Shown: piece by piece, positions 56,774 to 64,000 of the stretch | How positions within the stretch are numbered: the first letter of the stretch is position 1 | Layout: each line of letters starts with the position of its first letter | Assembly: GCA_029448655.1 (NCBI GenBank) | Contig: JACCLO010000021.1 | Span: 1-64,000 of the forward strand | Direction: 5' to 3' | Length of the DNA: 64,000 nt | DNA from: Wolfiporia cocos | Taxonomy: Eukaryota; Basidiomycota; Agaricomycetes; Polyporales; Phaeolaceae | The notes under the pieces: generated by a model | The model's database searches: none | The model's input: only the letters and a program-made list of their open reading frames with translations | What the model was told of the DNA's origin: nothing | Position numbers and translations under genes: made by a program

Positions 56774-57529
56774 TCACCTCCGGAACCACCTCGCGAAGCT
56801 TTCAGGACCTGCCGATAACCCCTGCCCTATGCCTTGCAACACCTTTCCGGCACCATACAGGACTGCTCCAACAGCCGCGAACGGAGTCGCAATAAGCGCG
56901 CCCAGGCCGAGTAGCAGCGGGTTAATCCTCTTGGCGCGTTCTGCGTAGTCACCTAATTCCCAGGCCCTCGCATCGTCATACATCTGCTTCCTGGTGTTCG
57001 TGTCGGGGGCCAAGTCTCCTGCAGTGCGCATCAAGCCGGGGATCCTCCCGCCAATATCGGCCATCACACCGTAATCCTTCGTTTCCACTGCATGCTTATA
57101 CAGTCGCAATGCCGTTTGGTATTTCTCCAGCGCAAGCTGCCACCGCCGCTCGGCATCGTCGGCAGCGGTAGTGTCGCTGAAAATCTGTTCTTCGGTCGGT
57201 GTGGTCGGCCGGCTCGGCGTGGTGGTCAAATGCGCGATGGCTGCAACGAGTTCGATACTGCGCGCACGCTGCTCATCGTCTGCGTGTTCCCACTCGTCTG
57301 CGTTCTCCCGCATCTCCCTCGCTCTGTCGGGGTAGGGCGCGTAGTCCGCGGCGGCGCGCATGCATTCTGCGATTCTCCTCGCCGCCGCATCCATGCTATC
57401 GCCCTTGCGCTCAGCTGCAGCTCGCTGGTACTCCTGCAGTTGCGCCTGCAGCCGGGAAAGAGCCTGGTTCCACTGTAGCTCGACATGTTCGCTGTTATCT
57501 GTGGCGTTGCTGGGGTTTGGCGATATCAT
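56774..57529 (-). CDS. Two-repeat helical protein with C-terminal glycine-zipper hairpin (unfamiliar family)
   Basis: Intronless, 251 residues. Two copies of an about 75-residue helical unit lie at 18-94 and 128-203. Each has Trp residues exactly 60 apart (W20/W80 and W130/W190), a LQ.YQ/Y(K)..V helix, a conserved (C/L)MR.A.D(Y/L)AP turn (56-65 and 167-175) and a closing AD/GD..ER helix. A Thr/Pro-rich linker (100-120) separates the units. Residues 204-246 are a hydrophobic hairpin, NPLLLGLGALIATPF then AVLYGAGKVLQGIGQGLSAGP, with glycines in zipper spacing; the protein ends FARWFRR. No signal peptide. The paralog at 42.8 kb has one unit plus the same hairpin. I know of no described family with this plan. 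A protein that inserts its C-terminus into a membrane is the simplest reading, but this is inference. Confidence 0.85.
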   Translation of the reverse strand: MISPNPSNATDNSEHVELQWNQALSRLQAQLQEYQRAAAERKGDSMDAAARRIAECMRAAADYAPYPDRAREMRENADEWEHADDEQRARSIELVAAIAHLTTTPSRPTTPTEEQIFSDTTAADDAERRWQLALEKYQTALRLYKHAVETKDYGVMADIGGRIPGLMRTAGDLAPDTNTRKQMYDDARAWELGDYAERAKRINPLLLGLGALIATPFAAVGAVLYGAGKVLQGIGQGLSAGPESFARWFRR

Positions 57530-58732
57530 CGTGATGGCTCGGCGGTCGAACTGTGAACGTGTTAGAGAAATGCGGGGGCAAGAACGCAGTGACTTCGACC
57601 TACCTCACTTCGGTACCGAATTTACAACACTCTGCTCGTGGTTGCGGGGAAAGTCGTTAGAAGCGCTCCATCTCCGAATATGGCGACTGCGCGGCGTCTG
57701 CGCCTCGAGCATCTTGCCGAAGCACTTCGCAGGCCGGAGCGTTCCACTGCCAACTTCCGGGAGGCCATAACTCTAGTGAGTCCTCTCAACACAACTGTAG
57801 GCGTGCACCATGGGAGAATGTGACATCATCTAAATATGATGCCTCGAAGACAGTACAGCGCTGTGCGGTTTGGGGTTGTGGCAGAGTTTGGCGGACGCTC
57901 AGCCTTTTGGTGATCACGAAGTTGTCAGCCGCTCGACTAGAACATGTTGCATCCTGGAAGCATCGGCCTCGGATCTCGTATATTTGCATAGGACGTGCAT
58001 ATGACATGGATTATTGCCTCACCGCGTCGCATATGGCACGAGTGGCGCGCCGTCCATTCCCTGTTCAGGTGGAACCCACCGCTGCCCACCATCAGCTGGA
58101 CATTCACGCGTGTTGCAACGTTGGTTATCTGGCACATCGTGCTTATCCGGTATCACGTAGATTCAAATACTCTGGAAAATCAATGATCGTCCATACGGCT
58201 CTGGCTTGTCGACCCCTTTCCGCGTAGCTGCCATCAACCCGGCGGGCCGATCAGCTTGCGATCATACAATGTCAATTCCAAATTGCACGCAGCACTGGAA
58301 CATATGACATCTCTCGTATACTTCGCCTGGCCTGCATCTATGTGAATTTCTGGCGCTCGCCTGCCCACCTGATACGCAGGCCCTTCCCGAGCCACTCAGA
58401 TCTGCCGTCATAAGTGAGACGCGGCCTCCCGTAGCCTTGTTGCGCTATTGACCATTCATTCGCCCGATGTCATTGCTTCGAGCCTCGGGGAACTGGTTCG
58501 CTCCAGCACGCGTTCTCATCCGGCCTGGGTCGCGGAACTCGGTGATTGGCCGAGGGGCTAACTCGAGCGTGGGTCGCGCCACGGTCATCTCTGGTCTAGC
58601 TGTGAGTGCGTTCTGGATGGCTGACAGCCCAACCGCACCTGACCCGGGCCGCCCCAGAAACAAAGGGGCGTCCATATATCTTGCCCGTCCTGCGCTGCGT
58701 CCCACAACACTTACATCCACATCTCCAACAAC
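57530..58732. other. Intergenic, possible first exon at 57679
   Basis: 1.2 kb before the glycerol dehydrogenase. An ATG at 57679 opens MATARRLRLEHLAEALRRPE and runs to a GTGAGT donor at 57775, so an unrecognised gene may start here, but no continuation was found. A TATATC at 58675 lies 58 bp before the glycerol dehydrogenase ATG, in a good position for its core promoter. Confidence 0.35.
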
Positions 58733-60267
58733 ATGCCAAACCCGAACCGCGTCACAGAAAAGCTCTTCCAGTCGCCCTCAAAGTACATCCAGGGGCCGTC
58801 GGCTATCCACAACGCGGGGAAGTACCTCTCGTCCTTCGGCACTGCGCCGCTTCTCCTCGCGGATGAGATCGTGTACGACATCGGTGCGTGTCTTATCTCG
58901 CTTAGATGGGATGGAGGTGATGAAGGCCTGGGGATGTGTGGGGAGGCGATTGAGGACGTAATTGTTTTGGCAACTTGGCCTTGGCCTGTGCTGTGCGCAC
59001 GTCCGTCTCGTCTCGGCAGTCGTTCTCGGAGCCCGCTTGGCGTCGATGATCGTTACTAGTGCCTGCCTTCGGAGCGGATGCATCGGCGCCCGCTCCTCTT
59101 GCATCCCTCGCCTACCCAATGCAGGCGATCACCTGCTCCCCGCTATCTCTGCTTAGTAGCATTTGTCGCTCACATTGCATCCCCACACAGCCGGGAAGGA
59201 GCTCACCGCCGCGCTCGAAGCCTCGAACTTCAAGGTGACGCGGGGAATCTTCGGCGGCGAAGCCTCGAAGGACGAGATCGCGCAGCACACCGCACGCGGC
59301 AAGCAGAACAAAGTCGACTTCGTCGTCGCGCTCGGCGGCGGCAAGACGATCGACAGCGCCAAGGCGATCGCAGACGACCTCGGCCTGCAGGTGGCCGTCC
59401 TGCCGACGACCGCGTCGACCGACGCGCCGTGCTCCGCGCTCTCCGTGCTCTACCGTCCCAACGGCGAGTTCGAGAACTACCGCTTCTACTCGAACAACCC
59501 GACGGTCGTGCTCGTCGACACGAGCGTCGTCGTCAAGGCGCCGCCGCGCTTCCTTGCGGCAGGTATCGGTGATGCACTTGCGACGAACCTCGAGGCGCGC
59601 TCAGCGCGCAACAGCCCGAACTTCGGCGGGGGACTCCCGACAGAGGTCTCAGCTGCGATTGGCGCCAAGTGCGAGGAGATCCTGTTCAAGTACGGGAAGC
59701 AGGCGGTAGAGGCAAACAAGGCGAAGGCGGTGACTCCCGCGTTCGAGGCGGTCGTGGAGGCAAATACGCTGCTCTCTGGGCTGGGCTTCGAATCCGGTGG
59801 ACTCGCTGCTGCGCACGCTGTCAGTACGCTGCAGCCCTTGGTACAGAATTGGCACTCACCGTTGGTACCACAGATCCATAATGGTCTTACGGCGATCAAT
59901 AACCACACCCTGCACACCAAGATGCACGGCGAGAAGGGTAAGCTGCATTCCCGCTTTTGCCGCTTTTGCCGCTAACGCACCGCCACCAGTCGCCTTCGGC
60001 ATCGTCTGCCAGTTGATCCTCGACAACGCGTCCTCGTCTGAGATCGACCGTTACCTGACGCTCATGAAGAGCGTTGAGTTGCCGATGACGCTCGGCGAGC
60101 TGGGCATTGGCGGTGCGACCGATGAGGAGCTGCACCGCGTCGCGTCGCTCGCGTGCGCGCCGAACGAGACGATCTGGAACATGGACCGTGTCATCACGCC
60201 CGAGATCGTTTTCCATGCGATCAAGGGCGCGGACGCCGTCGGTAGGGAGTTCCTCGCGAGGCCGTAG
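58733..60267 (+). CDS. Glycerol dehydrogenase (iron/zinc-containing alcohol dehydrogenase family)
   Basis: NAD-dependent oxidation of glycerol to dihydroxyacetone, GldA-like. Three exons (58733-58883, 59191-59937, 59990-60267) encode 391 residues. It starts MPNPNRVTEKLFQSPSKYIQ, near the bacterial-type GldA N-terminus. The NAD-binding GGGKTIDSAKAIAD (with LPTTASTDAPCS after it) and the metal-binding set are present: D in AAGIGDALATNLEAR, H in GGLAAAHAV and H in HTKMHGEKVAFG. The C-terminal helical domain contains LPMTLGELGIGG. Intron 1 is 307 nt, longer than the local norm of about 55; intron 2 is 52 nt. The gene ends with TAG, which shows that TAG is used as a normal stop in this genome. Likely cytosolic. 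Confidence 0.94.
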
Positions 60268-60403
60268 AGAGCAGCGCAACGTCGTAGGATGTCAGCTGGG
60301 TGTACGATAGCGTGCTTTGGCCGTGTAACCATCGTTGTATTTATATACTTGGCATTGTAGAATGATAAGAAGGTTATCGAGGGTACTGCTGTTTGTCGGA
60401 CCG

Positions 60404-60890
60404 TCACTTGTCTGAGGAGCGCGAGTCGGACAGCGCTTGGAGTCTGGCAAAAAGCGCGTTCTGCCTCGCCGTCGCGTAACGCGGGCTCACTGATGTTAAC
60501 AGAGCCTCGAGGCTTTCAAACGTCTCGTCGATCGTGGGGCTTCCAGCCTCGCCAATTTTGGCGTCGACACGACCAATCTGGAGGAAAGTCAGCACGAATC
60601 CAAATGTTGGTATACAGGTAACAGCTCACCTCGTAGCCCCGCGACGAGAGCGATATGTATAACGCAATGCCTTCCAGGAGAACCACACGCGCAGCCGCTT
60701 TCAGCGGTCCAGTTAAGACGATCTCGAAGCTCGTGGTCCCGAAGGACTGCTCCGTCAATGCGTTCGTGAGCTCAGCGGCAGGGAAGTCGTCTATTGGTAT
60801 GTCCCGCCCAGGAGAATGGCCTTCACCAGTAAGATGGGACGAATCGAACTCGAGGCGTCCCGAGGCGTCCTCCGAGTCATTCCAAGCCAT
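60404..60890 (-). CDS. GSKIP-domain protein, 144 residues
   Basis: Two exons (60630-60890 and 60404-60577). Exon 1 starts MAWNDSEDASGRLEFDSSHL and includes SFEIVLTGPLKAAARVVLLEG; exon 2 includes ETFESLEALLTSVSPRY and NALFARLQALSD, which match the C-terminal half of human GSKIP (ETVYSLLDTLSPAY...NALLQRLEAL). In animals GSKIP binds GSK3-beta through this half; a role with a fungal GSK3 is inference. The TATA box at 60982-60989 is about 95 bp upstream. Divergent from VPS45. Confidence 0.82.
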
Positions 60891-61401
60891 ACTGAGGCTA
60901 CACTGGTTTCTCCACAGAATCAAGATACGAAGCAGATATATGTGAGTGTGAGTGTCTCGGGAGGAGATTCTGTGAGGGTGAAATATATACTGAACTCGAG
61001 ACCGCGACGGTAACGGTACTGCGAGGGTAGCCAGTATGTAATAGGCGCCCAATGCAATCGCGCGCCTAATGGCAATGTCGCGGAGCGCGTGATAGTCGCC
61101 GACGCGACGCATTGTATCGCCGGACAAGCTACAGTACAACAACTCGACTTTCTCCGCTCATTCCTGCTAATCCTGATTTTGTGTCGTAATAATATCGAAA
61201 CTCCTCTTCGACTCTTGACTCAGTGCTCTTTGGAAGTGCCGAAATCTACGCCTTGTGCGGCTGTGTGCCGACACCTGTTGGTTGCTCTGGGTGAACACCC
61301 CTCTGTATTCCCGTGTGAGCTGAGGCATTGCGTGGAACGAAAGGTCATTATATATTGACGACGACGGCAGCGCCAATTTCAAAGCCACACGTCTTGTAAG
61401 C
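60891..61401. promoter_or_regulatory. Divergent promoter region, GSKIP-domain gene / VPS45
   Basis: 511 bp between two divergent starts. Each side has its own TATA: ATATATA at 60983-60989 for the minus-strand gene and TATATA at 61349-61354, 48 bp before the VPS45 ATG. Confidence 0.55.
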
Positions 61402-63827
61402 ATGGATATCGTGAAGGCGGTCGAGACGTACATCACGAAGCTCGTGTCTGTACCACCGTCTATGAAGGTGTTGCTGCTAGATGGGCACACAGTGAGCAGT
61501 TCCGCTTCAATAGTCAACAGTTTCATATAGCATGTTCCTGGTAGACCCCAATCGTCTCGCTAGCGTCCACGCAGTCGACCCTACTCTCCCACCAAGTGTA
61601 CCTCACCGACAAGATCGACAACAAGAAGCGCGACCGCATGCCGCATATGAAATGTGTCTGCTTTCTACAGACAAATGAGGACAGCCTAGAGGCGCTTGAG
61701 GCAGAGCTGCGCGAGCCCAAGTACGGCGAATACTACCTCTGTGGGTGAATCCCCTTCAATCCCGCCTTCTCCCGTTGGCATATCTATCTGACCAATCATC
61801 CAATCAAGACTTCAGCAACATCCTCACTAAGACGTCCATTGAACGCCTCGCAGATGCGGATGAATACGAGGTGGTGCGGGAGGTGCAGGTGCGCGCAGCC
61901 CCGCTCGCTGCCGGCGTATCGCCTTATACAGACCCAAGGAATACTTTGCAGACTACGCGCCGATCCTTCCCTCGCTTTTCTCGCTCAACCATATGCCCGA
62001 CGCAGCGCATCCGCTATATGGTTCTTCGCCGAATACGTGGGACGCGAAGGCGCTCGAGCGCGCGGTGCAGGGCGTGACGGCAGTATTGCTGAGCTTGAAG
62101 AAGAAGCCGGTCATTCGGTATGAGAAGTCGAGTCCAATGGCGAAGAAGCTTGGCGTCGAGATTCAGGTGTGTATCTCGTCAAGCTCCCGCATGCAACATT
62201 TGCTGATAGCGTTGAGCTTTATAGCATCGGATACAGTCCGAATCTACGCTGTTTGACTTCAGGCTGACGCAGGTTCCGCCGTTGCTCCTGATCTTGGACC
62301 GACGAAACGACCCCGTGACCCCCTTGCTCTCGCAATGGACGTACCAAGCCATGGTGCACGAGCTGCTCGGCATTCAAAATGGCCGAGTCGACCTCAGCCT
62401 CGTCCCTGACATTCGACCAGAATTGAAGGTAGCATTCTCCTCTCCCCTTCATGTCTGCACTGTTCCCAACAGAACGTTTGTAGGAAGTAACCCTCACCCC
62501 ATCCACTGACCCATTCTTTCAAGCGCACCACCTCGCGACGTTCGGCGACCTCGGCACCTCGCTGAAGGCGTACGTGCAGTCGTACCAGTCGCACTCGCTC
62601 GCGCACAGCCCCTCGTCGATCAACTCGATCAGCGACATGAAGCGCTTTGTGGAGGAGTATCCCGAGTTCCGCAAGCTCGGTGGGAACGTGAGCAAGCATG
62701 TCGCGATTGTCGGCGAACTCAGCCGGCTCGTCGAGCGCGATCGGCTGCTCGACATCGGCGAGGTCGAGCAGGGGCTCGCGACCGGCTCGGGTGCGGACAT
62801 TAGGGTGAGGGAGCAGATGAATGCGGAATGGACCCCTTGGCTGACGGTTGGTACATAGGATGTGCAAGCACTGATCACGAACCCGGCAATACAACCGTGG
62901 AACAAGCTCCGCCTCGTCATCCTCTATGCGTTGAGATACCAGAAGATGCAGCCACACAACGTTGCCTCGTTGATCAAGCTGATGCTAGAGAATGGCGTCC
63001 AACGAGAAGACGCGCGAGTGCGTCCTTTCTCAGATTCTCGGATGCTCCAAGCCTGACAATTTACAGCTGGTATACGTATTTCTCAACATCGCGGGGTCTG
63101 ACCAACGACAGGATGACCTCTTCTCAGCGGAATCGCTGTTTGCAAAAGGCCGCTCAGCGCTAAAGGGTCTCAAGGGTGTTGAGAACGTTTACATGCAGCA
63201 CCAACCACACCTCGCGGAGACGATCGAGAATCTGTTCAAGGGTCGTCTTCGTGATACCAGCCATCCATTCCTCGAGGGGGCAGGCCCTAATGCTAGTTTG
63301 CAGCGGTGGGTTCATTGGAGAGCAGACTTATTTTCAGGACTGAAGCTTATATCCGTGCAGACCACAAGACGTCATCATATTCATGATCGGCGGGACGACA
63401 TACGCGGAAGCGCGCACTGTGGCGTTGCTCAACCAAGAGTCGGCACAGAACGGTGCCTCTTCGGCCGGTACCCGACTACTTCTGGGAGGAACATGCGTGC
63501 ACAATTCGTCCAGGTGGGTATTTGCTTGCCATTTTTCCCTTACCAGTCTCACGAACCTTGCTCTTCAGCTACGTCGAGATGATACGCTCGGCAGCAGCCA
63601 ACTTCCCTGCGTCAGTGTATGAGCCGCCCCCAGGTACGCAGAGCACGATGCCCTCGCTGAACCTCAACCTCGGCGGCGTCAACGTCAGCTTGGGCGGCCC
63701 TGCTGGAACAGGGGTGTACAGAACAAGCGGGGAGGGCGTCAGCGTGCAAGCGGACGGGATCAAGGACGGTGTGAAGACGCTGCTTGGACGTGTGAAGCAG
63801 GGGGTGGATAGGATAGCATCGCAGTAA
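61402..63827 (+). CDS. VPS45, Sec1/Munc18-family protein
   Basis: SM protein that binds endosomal/TGN syntaxin (Tlg2/STX16) and controls SNARE-driven fusion toward the vacuole. Ten exons: 61402-61491, 61545-61740, 61809-61888, 61939-62166, 62225-62428, 62484-62804, 62859-63017, 63067-63305, 63361-63513 and 63569-63827; 642 residues. Family segments in order: [83 protein letters not shown] (given in pieces: [16 protein letters not shown]), [51 protein letters not shown] and [13 protein letters not shown]. The last 75 residues (Pro/Asn/Gly-rich, ending [13 protein letters not shown]) extend beyond the usual VPS45 end. All exons are in frame with no lesion. TATA at 61349. Confidence 0.96.
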
Positions 63828-64000
63828 TTCCTATATCATATATCAAACGGACGGAATGGTAAAGCACTGATGATCAACGAATGTGGTAACAACATAGGTC
63901 ACAGCAAGCGACAATTTCAGTATAACAGGAAAGCGTAACAAGCGATTCTACCAGAGGACCGTGAGCTGCCGTACTGTCCATATATCAAGTTAGTGGATCG
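63828..64000. other. 3' flank of VPS45 to window end
   Basis: 173 bp, too short to call anything; no open frame of note. Confidence 0.5.

Overview
The window reads as chromosomal DNA of a basidiomycete fungus, most likely an Agaricomycete. Evidence: genes are split by many short introns (about 45-75 nt) with GTRNGT donors and CTRAY-like branch sites; codons are GC-rich in third positions; the proteins are eukaryotic housekeeping types; and there are repeated genes resembling the basidiomycete-specific DUF6533 membrane family. Splice sites were placed by hand from reading frame, junction consensus and recalled family sequences; no alignment or transcript was available.

Layout. 2.2-7.1 kb: eIF3 subunit e and an MPDU1-like PQ-loop protein diverge from a 187-bp shared promoter, followed by a Gfo/Idh/MocA-type oxidoreductase carrying lesions. 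8-14.5 kb: two GC-rich Ser/Thr-rich single-pass membrane protein genes, both with several apparent frameshifts. 15.6 kb: tRNA-Asp(GTC) with a 10-nt intron. 16-19.3 kb: a tandem pair of SDR genes with the same nine-exon layout. 20.5-24.2 kb: a HUL5/UBE3C-like HECT ubiquitin ligase. 27.1-28.7 kb: a secreted agmatinase-type ureohydrolase. 29.2-34.3 kb: an intact MATE transporter followed by a decayed tandem copy. 38.6-42.1 kb: a small secreted protein and a ZIP9-like zinc transporter whose second intron holds a foldback insertion. 42.8-57.5 kb: an accessory block. Two members of an unfamiliar family (helical repeat plus C-terminal glycine-zipper hairpin) flank three tandem segmental duplications, each with a DUF6533-like gene. 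The block also holds a solo LTR, a probable second LTR, a hAT-type MITE and another TIR element, all with target-site duplications. 58.7-63.8 kb: glycerol dehydrogenase, a GSKIP-domain protein, and VPS45 (Sec1/Munc18 family).

The housekeeping genes look independent of each other (translation, dolichol-sugar use, proteasome-linked ubiquitination, endosomal fusion, zinc, polyamine and glycerol metabolism). I see no metabolic cluster. The most unusual material is the glycine-zipper pair and the insertion-rich DUF6533 array between them. Several GC-rich genes carry single-base frameshifts or one in-frame TAG; assembly error and real decay cannot be told apart from the sequence alone.
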